A DNA stretch of 64,000 nucleotides from Fonsecaea monophora (lineage: Eukaryota > Ascomycota > Eurotiomycetes > Chaetothyriales > Herpotrichiellaceae), in contig NW_019173941.1 of NCBI RefSeq assembly GCF_001642475.1, positions 1 to 64,000 of the forward strand. The letters are read 5' to 3'. Within the stretch, counting starts at the first letter, position 1; each line of letters opens with the position of its first letter. The translations under genes and the position numbers were made by a program. Positions 1 to 12,803 of this stretch are shown here, piece after piece. The notes under the pieces are model-generated. The model was not told the DNA's origin. It did not search any database and was given only the letters and a program-made list of their open reading frames with translations.

Positions 1-412
1 CCCCTAGCCACCCCCTTCCCACCCGTCCAGTCCGTCTTGGTGATGGTGCCAGCAAAAACTCGAAGCAAGATACAAGGGGGAGGGGTGGGTAAGGAGGGCG
101 CCCTCCCCCCAACCCAGAGCAATGGCACCGAATGAAATCGGGATTTGTTAGTTGTGCTAGCCCAGGTGTGAAAAGTCTCAGCATTGAGCGAGGCATCGGA
201 GGTCACAGGCCGCGGCCGGCCACACCTGCCCGCTTGTTAACACCTCCTACTACTTTCGCGCGATGGGGAATCCGAATGTACGAATACTTGGTAGCTGTTG
301 GCGAAACTCGGAATAACAAGGTTTGACAAACAAGACGCCGGCTCGAAATGTCAGGCCAGCCCAGACCTGGCTGAGCCCATCATCTAGCAAGGCACACAAG
401 GGTATTCGTACC

Positions 413-422
413 TACCTAGGTA
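413..422. repeat. palindrome TACCTAGGTA, copy 1
   Basis: This is a perfect 10-base palindrome. The same word occurs at 794-803 and 3479-3488, all in the gene-poor left part of the window. Its function is unknown. Confidence 0.6.
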
Positions 423-2630
423 AGTTATGAGCTGCTCTCAGGGTCAGGGACAGTAAGTTGGAGGCAAAAAGGTAATGGAACGGTTACAAGATCTATGCCA
501 TGCAAGTCGGCAGGCGGTAAGTAGCCAGGCCCGAGAGACTTTCACGCTCGGGTCGGGTCTCCAAGATCTCGGCCCAGATGATGAAATATAGGTACAAGTC
601 CTTCGCAACGTGCCCCCCAAGAGGAGAGGGCGAACGATAAGGGAAAAGCGCCAACAGCTGCCATGACCCATGGCACCACGCCTTTCATGGTTGGTGGAAT
701 GATAGTGTGGAAGTGTCAGGTCCGCTCAGAAAGAAGCGGGCACGATTGGCCGCTACGACACGACCCTCTCAAGGCGTTGAGGCCTGGAATGATTACCTAG
801 GTATGGCAAGTGATGATACTCGTAATCAAGCCCCTACCTACACACGAGTACCTGTACTCGGTACTCGGTAGAAATAATACCTAGTAGTATGTAACCGAGT
901 CGAGGGGCACCTGGCCAGAGATGGAGTACCTATACCGAGTACGAGGTACATACCGAGTTGTTGTAGGTAGCACCTTACTTGTAGTTAAAACTCACAGGTA
1001 ATAACACCTACCCTACTCGTAATAACCGCCTCGCTGGATCCCACGCTTTGGGCATGTCCAGTGACTTCCTCTTCATGTGACAGACACCTGATTTTTGATT
1101 TTTGGGCTCCTCATCGGCCCACTCCGTCACTCACTCTCTCGGCCGGGCTGGATCTGGATCATTTGTTTAGCTGGGGAGCACCTGGTCAGTGGTCAACTGC
1201 CCACTACCCACCTCTATCAAGTAGTCATTCTTACACGATTATTAGAAAGCTGCCATGTACTACTTCCAACCTCACTACGACTACTACTAACCAGCCACGA
1301 GGTTACATACAACCTATGGACCAACTCGGTCCGCATCTTCGGGGAAAGAACGGTTAAGGAATTTCGGTCAGGTGTTGAGTTGATGATTGACCCTCTGGCT
1401 ACTGTGAAGAATTGATTGGCGGGATCGGGGCAGTTGATCAAATGAAATTACCTCGCCTGACCCGCGTACCGAAGGTACCAGGTACATGCCTGGTGAACAA
1501 AAGAAGAACTGGAACTTGAACTTAGGGACTATGTGGGACTCTCCGCGGTCATCCCTACATACAGTACAAATACATACCTACCTCTGTACCAACCTCGTAC
1601 TGTAGATGGTAATTATTATTAGACATGGTCGAGTCAGAAGCAGTCGACGTTGGTGCGTTTTCTTTCATATATTTTCAGGGAGATGAACTGCCTCGCCGTC
1701 GCCTATCCTATACCGAACATTCCTACTGCTACTCGGTCCTTGTACTCCGTATGTACACGAGTAGTCATAGTAGTGTATACCTTTTAGTAACGACATGGAC
1801 CTCGTACTGCTCGTGTACTCCGTCTCCGTCTCCTGCAGCTCTCTATCCCTTTGGTGCGTGTGATCCCGTCTCGGTGCCCAACTGCAACTGCAGTCCCTGT
1901 CCACCTGACCTGTTTCTCGCCATCTTCTCCGCGTACCTACAGTGCTATACTCTTGACCATATATCCTAATGGAATTCAAGTTGCACTCGTAGTCCTCCGC
2001 ACCATATTTCGCGCTCCACTGATCTTTCATTATTTCCCTGTCCTCTTCGTTTCCGAGGTGGAACCTGGTGATCTCATTCTCCATTGGACTGCCGACTTGA
2101 GACTCGAGAGCGTATCGACTCCTAACATATCTGAAGGGCTTCCCTAGGCCCAGAATCCTTTTCGGTCATTCCTGTCAAGCCTGGCTGGCGGTGGGCCTAT
2201 CTCTGTTGTTCAGGGGGACCCAGGTCTTCTCTACCGGGAATCTGGGAATGAGGTTTGCCCCTCCAAGCCTCCACCCCACCAGCAGCAAGTCATATTCCTT
2301 TCACCTCTGACAAGTTTGGGAATTGGTCAGGTGGATCATGTAAATTGTTCTCCTCTCAGAGGCGACTGTCCCTGATTCCTTAGCAACCTGTTTGTACAAG
2401 TAGTAGTACCGGTCCCCAACTATTTGGAGAGGGGCCACCACTTTGACGATTCTGGCCTTTCACCATGTCGGGAATAGAGTCCGAGAAGGTTCACAGATTA
2501 CGGAAGGAAATCAACCAGAGACACGGAATCTGCCCGCCAGACGCGTGCGGCTTCCGAATTCTCCGAGTTGGTCGTTTCATCTTGGTCCTCGCTTGTGCGC
2601 TTTGGTGTCCTCAAAGAGTCTTAGGTTGCA

Positions 2631-2649
2631 CCTACGAGTACTTCGTAGG
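2631..2649. repeat. inverted repeat CCTACGA-GTACT-TCGTAGG
   Basis: A perfect 7-bp stem flanks the 5-base loop GTACT, and the loop contains the recurring GTAC core. It is one of many related short palindromes in the first 6 kb. Confidence 0.6.
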
Positions 2650-4316
2650 TACTCATGCTCAGTACCGAATACAGAAGACGTAACCGTCTTTTCCGCCTTT
2701 TTCCACATCTGTGGATGCGACTGCAAAGGTCATAGGCTCATGGCCGCGAATTGTGATCCACCAATCATTTCTCGGAGTGAGCCACACGGATCGCGGAAAT
2801 CCTGTCTTCGCATCATTCTTTCATCTCCGAGAAAACGTCTGGTGAAACGGGGAGCCTCGAACGTGGGTTCATTGATAATCGTCGCGGTATTCCGTGTGAG
2901 GGTTCCCTGTAGAAGTAGAAACACCAGACCAGCGTGCAAAGAATTTGTCCGTGCCGGGAGGCAGTCGGTGGTCGCTTTACACAGGACTTGAGCGCCCAAG
3001 GGACTCTAGTAGGAAAATGCTAATCTGAAACGCCAATCCTTTATGAGTACTCGGTACGACCATGTTCAATGGCTGGTCTTCAGGGTTGCCAAGCTCGCGT
3101 CTTTCGTACAGTAGGTTTGTCGGTTGCACTTCTCGTATCACCTGCTCCGTACCGGGGAGGCCCCTCACACCCGAGCCGGAATGCCCCGGATCGAGATGCC
3201 ACGCATTCCGAGTCAAGTATACCTCCAGTGGCTGGTCGCGTTCCTCCGAGAGCACCTCAGGCCTGGAAGAGTAGGACTTCAGGTGGTTTCGGGGGGCGCT
3301 TAGGCACTTGGACAGATACAGACATTGATAATGGGGAGGCAGCCTGGATTGGGAATAAAGGAGTGCTCCATGCTGCGTGCTTACCCAAAGAGTACGTGAG
3401 TGCCTACGATACGAGTACCTGCCCTTGGGTGCTTGAATGCAAGTAACATGCAAGCAATATGTGGTATTAGCTACAAGGTACCTAGGTATGGCTGGGGGTG
3501 GGAATCCAGCTCAGGAACTCTTACTCGTAGGAGGCGCTGGAGGTGCCTCGAGCGGAAGCGCTCTGATTGTGTGGACCCCAAAGAGGATATGGTCTCCAGC
3601 TCCATTTGCCCAAATTCCCAGTATTTGCTAGGGACAACGATCAGTGACTCCATCAATCAGCCACTCACGACCTCGAAATTGTTATTATCCTGCAGCTGCT
3701 CCTATTGAACTGGGATGCCCTCGATGACGATGATGATGACGATGACCCTCGGGTGGTTGGGCAGCAATCTTCTTGTCCAATTCACCAACAATGATAGGGG
3801 TGACCTTGTTCCGTTTTAGCCCTCAACAGAGACGATGATCCCTCTGCCCTGGTCTCCGAGGTGGGGGACGCGCTTCACTGGCGTTTGCGCACCTACCGAG
3901 GCCTCCGCCCTAACCTACCTTATCGATCTCGTAATTTTAAGATTGGAGTCTCAGTGGACATGACACAGAAAAGAGAGGGACACAGTCAACACAAAGCATG
4001 CCTTGCAGCGATACCCAACCCCAGGCGTCGTCATTGGACTCTCTCACATGAATGCAACCGCATACCGAGTAGTACACCTTGCGCAATTGTCAACGCCTGT
4101 GTTGTTGGGTACACAGACGATCGACTGTCCCAGCTGAAATCGGTTACATCAACCTTGCTCCCAGTTTCAATGCGAGTCAGACATCGAAAGTCAGTGGCGG
4201 CCTTGTCAAGGGGCCAAGGTTGAATTTCGTTTCGAAGAGTGTTTTCTCGTATTCTACAAAAGAGCTATGGGGACGAGGTTTCACTCGTTCCACGACGAGA
4301 GTAGTGTCTGGGAGCT

Positions 4317-4328
4317 ACGAGTACTCGT
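4317..4328. repeat. palindrome ACGAGTACTCGT, copy 1
   Basis: This perfect 12-base palindrome is repeated identically at 5249-5260. Partial versions such as GAGTACTCGG near 3046 and CTCGGTACTCGG near 42040 occur elsewhere. Confidence 0.65.
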
Positions 4329-5248
4329 GCGAGTAAGTAGTCGAAGCATATTTTCCCTTGCCTCTCAACATTCACGCCAGGAAATAAATGGGCCGCTCTT
4401 CAGCTTCTTCAAGTAGAAGGTGCTTGTTGGAGAATTCACCTTCTCCCGAGTGGCTTTTTTCCACCATTCGCCGCCACCACCAGGTCCAGTGTTCCCCGCC
4501 AACTTCATCCACGTGGCGCAGGCCCAGCAGAGCGGCACCAAGTGCTCAAAGGTTGTGTTCCTTGCAGGCTGGCTCGGTCCCTTCTTGGGCATATCGACCG
4601 CCTAAACGAGCCGGCCGAAACGGCGCGTCGTCCCTTTTCGGGCCTCTCCCGCAAGCCACTCTGACGACAATGGGTGTATTCCGATTCCAAGTCGTTGACT
4701 CGTAACCACTGGCTCGTCAGACTCCTATTCCGCTTCGATGCGAGGCACAAAGGAGGCCTCGATTAGCGATCGGATTGTGCGCAGATGCCCTTGTTCACTC
4801 CAACCGCCGATACCGTACACTCGGGATTCATGTCCTCGGTACAAGTACACGAACTTGAATTGTTCGACAAAGATATCAACGGGTTTAGGATTAGGATTTC
4901 ATTTCCCGTGAGCCACCACGCTAGCTACAAACAAGTACATGTCCTCGTACAACTGCATGGACGTCTGAGATAAATTCATCCACCGAATACCAAGGACCGG
5001 CGCGTGAGAAATGATAACCCTCTGGACATTGAAGCATGTTCCCTTGAGCAATCCTCTAGTGCTCCACCTCCTTTTCTCCTTGTATGCTCAATTTCGGCTT
5101 CTGGATTTTTCGAGACGTCTTCTTTTTCCATGGCCCAAGCCCCACATTCCACGTTGACTCGACACAACCCTGCAAAAGCTGGGTAGGGTTACAGTGTACT
5201 TGTACCCGCCTAGGAGAGGGCGTGGGTAACCCCCGTACTCTTACTTTG

Positions 5249-5260
5249 ACGAGTACTCGT
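5249..5260. repeat. palindrome ACGAGTACTCGT, copy 2
   Basis: This copy is identical to the 12-base palindrome at 4317-4328. Its flanks are not obviously similar, so it looks like a dispersed word and not part of a longer duplicated segment. Confidence 0.65.
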
Positions 5261-6030
5261 AGGAACAACAGAAACCCAGGGAATCCAGAATCGCTTATGA
5301 TGCTGTGTTTGATCCTGCACTCGAACTAATCCAAGTGATCGTCGAGGTTTGGTTTGCCACTACTTGCTTGGTAGGTGTGTTGTTGTGGCAATACACGCGT
5401 TTCTCGAGATCCATTCTTTGAAGGACGCTTTGACAATAGTCAAGACTACACGAAGCAGCCGTCGATGTTCAACCAGTATAGGTATCCGTGGCCGCCCAAA
5501 AAAAGCAACCTCTTACAAGCTGGTGACTGAATATAAACATAGCTTAAGGTTGGACTTGGACTTTGCTGCCCAGTGGTGGGGCTTGAGCGGACCTATTCTG
5601 ATGGTAAGATTTGAGGCCTACCTGTACAAGTACACAGTCATGAATGTGCGGTCAGTGAGGAAGGTTTGCTTCAGATCGAGTCAGTCCGACCCACGCTTGG
5701 GATAAATTGTGCGACGTTTGGTGGCGACAAGCCCAATTGGCATGGAACATTCGTCACTCAAGTCTGACAGATAATAATATGCAGACAAGTACACCACAGA
5801 TCGTCCAAGGAGGAAAACACCCTGGCTCTGCTGAAAGAAAAGAGTTTCCGCGAAGACGGAATCGGACTCGGCAAGAACCTAAACGTGGAACCTTTTAGCT
5901 GCAAATCTACAGATGCATACAACCAAGGAGGTGGTAAACAAGGGGCGCACGCAGCCAGTTTCTGGGTTTCCGGGAAGCGCAGCATTGGACCCAAGGCCTT
6001 GGTTCTAGTATCACGCTACTTGAAGTTTAC

Positions 6031-6065
6031 GCAGTCGCAGTCGCAGTCGCAGTCGCAGTCGCAGT
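6031..6065. repeat. GCAGTC hexanucleotide tandem repeat
   Basis: Five perfect GCAGTC units are followed by a partial sixth. The repeat lies in the gene-poor region. The short open frame crossing it has no other sign of being coding. Confidence 0.9.
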
Positions 6066-9000
6066 GCTTGCTGGCTTGACCGACGATATCGCAATCACCA
6101 AAGCCCATTTCTGTTTGTTGCTATACGAGCATGGCTTGATGCCAGAGTCCTCCAAGCAACAGGAGTGGACTTGAGAGGTCTGGTAGGTCACAGGGGCCGT
6201 TCACTAGTGTCCTTGGTCAGGTTGCAATGTGGGAGGCAGGACACGGGCACGACCCTTAGAAGATATTCAGAAGCCAGACAAGTACCGAGTACAAAGACAG
6301 AGACCAACTACCTTCTCGGACTAAGGCCAGACACCAGAGACCAGGCCAGAAATCCACTCCTCACTATCCATTCCTCCCTTCCTCCACCATCCTTGGCCCC
6401 TCAGATCAGCAACCACCAAGCTCGCATAATGGGCCCAATGTATATCACAGCCCGCAATGAGACAGAGGGTGCATGACGAGCCACCTGCCCAATGACTACA
6501 CGCAGCTTGCCCGTCATTGAACACGCCCCAGAGTGACTGCAGTGCGTGAGTGCCTGGTATTGTCTTCAGTTTGACCGCCATAGATTGTACACCTTGTGAT
6601 TTCAAGGCCATCTCCAGTGCTCGGGGCGTCGGCCGTAGGCGTGGTGGGGCTACTTTCCGATAGGAGGAAGCGAATTTTCTCTGACGAAGACCCTCAGGAA
6701 CAAGAACTCCTTCCGACCTAGGGAAGAACGGCCTCTCGAGAGAATACCAGCCACCTACCAGCATCTCCGAGCTGAAATGAAGCGGAACCTTCCCAGTAAT
6801 GCCTCCAACAAATGGTGGTTTACCCTTTGTCGTTGTGTTCTGGCGTCCTTGGAAGCCTTCAATCGGTGGTTTCCGGTTGGCAAAGCCGCGCATCAGCCAG
6901 TCTGTGGTTGCACCAGAATCGGGATAGAGTGATACTTGTTCTGTGGTGCATGTACCATGTACCAAGGGAGGGGTGGAAAAGCATCACACTATGCGATCCT
7001 TCAATCAATCAGAGCCTCTGGAGTGTTAGCCTTCTCTTGTTGCCACGTGGGCCAAATGGGTCACCCCCTCCTCGATAGCAGCTGGTCTTGGTCCAAGGTC
7101 GAGAGACGGCGCGATCACAGCATTGGCAAATCGGCGTCAATGGATGGCTAACTCGCAGGTGGCAATAAATGGTTCTGGCGATAGCGCATGGAGCCCGTTG
7201 CTCCTGGAAATCTGCAACTGCGCCAAAACAAGGAGGTCATCAAACAGAAAAACCCGACCAGGCCACATTTTCGGATCCAGCAGGTGGACGGAGAAAGAAC
7301 TTTTCTCAAACCCAATTCCACACGGAGTAAATGGGCGTGGTGGATCAGGAGCGGATCCTCAACCCTCGCTCGTTGCTTGTGATAGCGAGGAAGATCAAAC
7401 GACGGATCTGAGACCCAGCAAGTCGAGGGGGGCCACCCACGGTTGCAATTGGATAGGCAGCTTATAGGTACTCGAAGTAGGTGGGAGTGGCAGGCCCAGG
7501 CGAGCGTGGCGGGCGATGTCGCCCGGGAAAAGGTTTTACGAGCATGCCTACGACTCGTACTTTGCAGGTAGGCAAAGCCCGTTCCAGGATCGGACATGAG
7601 GGGTCGGTCAAAGACGGAGATCAGCAGGAAGTCCGGCTTCCGAGGCGAAGTCGCAACACCCGCCCGTGGCACGCGTGGAAACCCAAGTCCCATTCGTTCC
7701 AATTGACTGCACTCTGAACATCTCTACATACTTACATACAGGTACATAGATCCGAGTATGATCCGACACAGTACAAGGATCGCGAGACCCCTGGCACTTT
7801 GATCGTCTGCATCATCACTCATACAAATACTGTACACGGCCAGAACATCCGGGAGCGCAGCAAAGACTGCAGGAGCAAGGGATATTTGTCTGTCACGCTG
7901 CGACTTATCTCCTCCCCCCGCCGCAGGGCCTGAACCCCTTCTCGCTCGCCTCATTTTCTTCTCCTCAGCACCACAATTGGCTAGATGTGCAAAGCTCAAG
8001 CGAAGCACAACCTTTCCTCACCGCGTCCTCCGAATTTCCCAACACGGCCAATTTACCCAGTGTCCTTGGCTCTATCCATCATTCCTGTTGGAACACACGC
8101 GCGTGTGGGCAGTAGACACTAACTTTGGGGGTTTCTACTACTCTTTGCACATGATGGTCGATCTTTTCGCATTTTACGGAACAAACAACAGCTAATCCAG
8201 GTGACAATCCTGGCCAGAATTTTCCCACTCCCCTGTTCTAAATAATGCTTCAAAAGTCTACTCGAGGCCTGCCACCCTTCTCATTCTACGAATTACGATC
8301 GATGCAAGGGGACCTCTCGTTGCTCACGCTTGGTTAGGATCAAGAATTGACAGTTGTCAAAAGGACCACGTGAACCATATCACGAGACAGGTTTGGAAGC
8401 ACAGTGAAAAAGGTTATAAGGTGATGCAGCGCAGCCAATCGCTTGGGTTTGTGCGTCGCGGAATTTTTTCGCAATGTCGCTCAGGCTCATAGATCGTCCA
8501 CGCCTAAAGTCCCTTGCTTCTGTAACAACAATTGGCGAGCGGACCCTGGCTGGGTAAGAGAAAGAGGTGAGGCGAATATCACTGCCCTTGACGACATCTT
8601 CAGTCCGTGCGTACTTTTCACTAGATGACAGGGTTTCTCGAAAGGTTGTGGTTGAGTTTCGATCCGAAGTTTTTGATCCGATCACAAGGATGGATAGTGG
8701 TGGATCTGGGCACTCAAAGTCTGTTTCCCAATGAAACTAGGCACGTTGCAATGGTCTCCTACCCCTCGGGAGAGGCAGATTTAGGTATGTCCCCCGTATT
8801 CAGTCTCAATGGCTCTTTTCTCAGTTGGGGGACGGTTCAGCCGTCATCGACACGAGATTGACAGGTCGACCGCGAATACTGCATGCCATGGTGAAGCTGG
8901 GTGGATAGCCCGGTCACACAAAGCCACCCCGGACCCCGTCCAACGGTGGACGTTGGAATGTGGTGCATCACTTCGTTTGCTTCCCTTGTGACCTGGTCAG

Positions 9001-9301
9001 TGCATGCATGGACTTTGCAGCTCCACTTAGGGAAAGTCTCAAAAGAGGAATGCCGAAGTTTGAAAGGTGTTGATGGAGCAACTCAGAACTACCGAGTACA
9101 TCAGGCAGAGAAAAAGCAAACAAAGTCAGTAGACGACCGGGTCAAACAAAGTGAGGATCACCCGAAACTGAGCCTCAGTCACTCGTCTCGACTCTGGTGC
9201 CTGGGGAGATGACGCCGTTGGAGCCAGCTGGTGGATAGTCCAGCCACAACTGCTTGCGAGCCACTTGTTCGAATTCGGTCCATCAACAACTGTCACACTG
9301 T

Positions 9302-10167
9302 TCACATTTTCCCACCCTTGTCACCGCCAGACGACAAGATGAAGTCCTTGACCAGTTGAAGCGCGGCAACCGCAAACGCCACCATATTGGCCTGTCTATC
9401 ACTTCCCAACCCCGTGTCTAGATCCTTGTTCACACTACCCTTTTCGCCCACCACTGCCAATGCGACGTAGCCCCTGTAGTTTTCCGCCTCGTATCAGATT
9501 CACATGCTCCCTATTGAGGCGCAGCTAGGTGAGAGGCGGATAGGGCGGGATCTGTACTTACGGTTGTCTGTTGGGAGTCTTGCCACTGGCGGTTGGTCCT
9601 GCTGTTCCTGACTGTTGTGTTGAGAGCAGTCGAGTAAGCGAAAAAAAGTCTCCATTGTCCAGGCCTTGAGGGCTTCGCCCTGTCCGGCGAGATCGACAGA
9701 TGTAGGGGATTGTAGGGAGTACGTACCTCACCGACACAATAAGTTCCTTGCAGCGTTGCTCTCACGCTCTTTGCCAGGTCTTCCACCAATTCCGGGGTAG
9801 GTCCATCATAATTGTCGATGTTCTGTTGCGTCCAGCCGGCGAAGGCAATCCTGGATTGTAACGTATACAGTGTCAATCCACCCTTGTAGATCCTGCTTGC
9901 CCCAGGGGTTGCAAGCAGTGAGGCGGAAATGAGTCCTCCTGCGGCGGTCTCCGCCACGCATATGGTCTCGCCTCGAGACTTGAGGAGGGACGCAACGTCT
10001 TCGGCAGCCGATCTGAGCTGGGGCGGAGGGAACTCTGCGGATGACATGGTGCTGCGGTGGGTGATATTGGTGCCGTGGAGTTTGGATGCCACAAGGGGGC
10101 TGCAAAAGAGACGCTGCTGCGGGATCTGAGACAATAGGAGTCTACGAGAACAGACCGAATACATCAA
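9302..10167 (-). CDS. CinA C-terminal/PncC-like protein, possibly mitochondrial
   Basis: Exons are 10167-9727, 9611-9562 and 9473-9302, joined by GT-AG introns in matching phase, giving 220 residues. The protein matches the CinA C-terminal (PncC) family, whose bacterial members deamidate nicotinamide mononucleotide. Visible family blocks are VAETAAGGLISASLL, a YKGGLTLYT segment, SGTAGPTASG encoded across exon 2, and GYVALAVVGEKG in exon 3. Bacterial enzymes carry ESCTGG where this protein reads ETAAGG, so the same activity cannot be assumed. The first 40 residues are rich in Arg, Ser and Leu and look like a mitochondrial presequence. The internal Met that begins MSSAEFPPPQ, near 10047, is an alternative cytosolic start. 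There is no N-terminal MoeA-like domain, which bacterial CinA usually has. Confidence 0.8.
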
Positions 10168-12803
10168 CGATGATGGATGATGACCTTGACAGATTCAAGT
10201 TGGTTATGTTTGGAGTCGGGTTTATCAATCATCAAATGCGGGGATTCATGATTCTGTGATTGCAGCCTCGGAAGCAGCGAAAACAAAGATATCCGGGCAG
10301 ACATACCAGGTTCTATCTTCCCCAGCTACGACGACGACGACGATGATGTTCCTCGATCCCAAGATGATACACCTCTGGGAGCTGTGGGATCTATCAACTT
10401 GTTTACATTGTGATCACTAGCTATTGAGCTTTGGTATACGAGGTACACCTGAATAGTGTAACTGGTCCATCACTTTCTCACAAGACCTTGTCAGATTCAA
10501 CACCGCTCACAGGCTGGTTGCTCAGTGCCCAACCTCTGTCTTCTTCCCCTGCTCGATACCCTTCTGGCCTCCTGCCTGTGTCTTCAAGTTCTCAGTTCTA
10601 CTTACCGCCCTTCGTTTGGAAGATTGCGTTGAAGAGACCGCAATCCCCTATGTGCCCATTTGTCCTCTATCCGAATGCTCTTCCAACCCGACTGCCTCCC
10701 CCTGACTCTTCTTCTCGAATCATACCATCTCAGCGAAGCCCAATGCCAGCAGTGACTTGCCAACTGTACAAGTCTTGTCCTCTTTGAAAAGAACAGCAGA
10801 TATCGAGTCCTACACTAGTCTCCTCGTTTGCCCAAACCCGACCGAGATTTCCCTCCTTGTGGTCCCTCCCCCTGGGTTGATTCTCTCCTGTCCCAGAGCG
10901 CAGTTTACCCCATGGGCTACGCACACACCACATTCTCTTTGCGTCGATGTGTTCCTTTTCATCCAACATCTCCCGAATCTTGAGCACATGGGCTCCTCTT
11001 GAGAGCTGGAATGAACCGTCTTGCTTCAAGATCACGATGAGTGCCAGAGAAAGCATTCCCCTGCATCAACCGAAGACAATCTGTGATCTTTGGATAGCAG
11101 TCCGAACACTTCCCGTTCCGTCATGCCAATATCCAATGCTCTGAAAGGACTATCAAGTTGACTTTAGATGTTTATAGGACAAAGATTCGGCGAATATTGG
11201 TGGCGAAGTTCACGAGACTGACCTAATTTGACCGCTACATTGTTGCAGTCTCAACTGACCAAAAAGCACCTTTCCAAACCTGCTCACTCACCAATCCTTC
11301 TTTTCACAGTCCTTAGGAATGTTTGCCTACGAAGAGGAGATATAGGGAGCCAGAGTCGTGTCAAAAAGGCGACGCTATGACGGCACCAGCTGGTCTACGC
11401 CCTCGCCCTCGAGCGATCCTACCAATTCTGCACTGTCATTTACATGAACAAACACTTGAAGAACGGCTGTGCCCATCCCCCGATCCGTTGGAGAGGCTAC
11501 GAGCCACGATGAAAGGCCTGGATTGAAGGGGCTGTCACCTCCAATGCTGAGGCAACACGACCAGCAATGAAGCTGAACCTTTTTCAACACGCCATCTTGT
11601 CTCAGCCCTCTCTATCTTGGGAGCACAATCATCAGCTTTTTCTACTTGGTCGATTTGGAACTTCTCCCTGCACGAAGAAACCTGAATGTACTCTTGCCTA
11701 GGTAACAAGGCAACCAATACCATCTTCTACAGGCTCTTAACTAACTTCACCTCAGATTCCGTAACTATGTTAGTCCTGTTGAGATACATCACAGGCACTT
11801 CACTTGAGACTTCTCGACGATAGCCATGTTGCTGCACCCCCTCGACTCTGTTACCTCACTCGGCAAGATTACTGGGACGCCAAAGCTCAGTTATATGGAA
11901 AAGGAGGAAACATATTGGGGTATACATACCGGGGTTATCACATTTTAATACACTATCAACACCTCTATCCAGAAAAGAGAACCGGGAAGTTTTACAGGAT
12001 AACGACCTTGCGAGAAAATATGGCCTACGACCAAGCTACATAAAGCACTCTGACAGGCCACTCAACGACGAGACACAGTCGATATTCGCTCAGCACAACT
12101 TGAGATATGTACGTGGAGGTCGAGGCAGCCAAAGAGACAAGGAGACTACACAACACAAGACAGGAGGACCTGGAGTCGTTCGAAACTAGACATTCTCGGA
12201 AGGCAACAGTTTTGGGTGCTAAGATATTTATTCATTGACGCAAACTACACCCGCACAGATGGTGGACGTCTGTCGGTTTTTGGGGCGACTTGGCTGCCGC
12301 GCTCTAATACACAAGCGAGTTAACATACTTTTTTGAAGGAGCGGTGAAGGATCGACGACATGGCTGATCAGTTGACCCGGGACGACGGGGGGAGGTCTGG
12401 CTGGAAGTGTTCGATATCCATAACTTCAAAGAACATGCTGGGGCTTTATTGAGAGTTACATACGTGATAGATACCCGTGGGACGCGGCTATTTTCTGCTA
12501 ACATGGAATGTTTTATGCTCTAAACTACATTCTACTGTCTGACTGGACTGAATTGATAGAGTCATCCTAAGCTCCTAGTATAGAAAATCTTTCGAGAAGC
12601 GAGTGGCTAAGCTACGCACCGGAACAACGACATGTGACAAGGTCTTAGTCGCTTCCGTGTCGGGACAATAAGATGGATTCGTTGCTCAATGGTTCTGCAG
12701 TCCTCAAGAACTATCTTTATCTCTTGATGTCTCTTAAATGTTCGAGGAAGAGCGAAACAGAAGCTGACTGTCTCCCTTGGGTTCAGTCGAGATTCATTCC
12801 CAT
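10168..12803. other. intergenic, no gene seen
   Basis: Neither strand holds a supportable coding frame. A CGA trinucleotide run lies at about 10328-10345. The region separates the start of the CinA-like gene from the 3' end of the sugar permease. Confidence 0.6.

Larger units (their letters stand above)
1..9301. other. gene-poor 9.3-kb region
   Basis: No coding gene can be supported here. Open frames exist on both strands, the longest about 180-215 codons, but none has a recognisable domain, plausible introns joining neighbouring frames, or a convincing composition. The visible content is a scatter of short palindromic words based on GAGTACTC, CTCGGTACTCG and CCTACCTAGGTA, a GCAGTC hexamer repeat at 6031-6065, and simple GAT/GAC repeats near 3722-3746. 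It lies downstream of the minus-strand CinA-like gene. It may hold the regulatory region of a gene outside the window, a non-coding RNA, or decayed repeats. Nothing in the sequence decides between these. Confidence 0.6.

Noticed and set aside
2443..2991. 182-codon plus-strand frame
   Set aside because: No domain, no splice partners, and an Arg/Ser-rich composition like random GC-moderate sequence.
6321..6965. 214-codon minus-strand frame in the gene-poor region
   Set aside because: Phrases such as DSGATTDWL recalled retroelement proteases, but no integrase, reverse transcriptase or long terminal repeat is present, and composition is not coding-like.
7148..7702. 184-codon minus-strand frame
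   Set aside because: No recognisable family and no upstream or downstream exons in phase.
9255..9285. Second tRNA-like B box GTTCGAATTC
   Set aside because: No cloverleaf can be drawn; a chance match.
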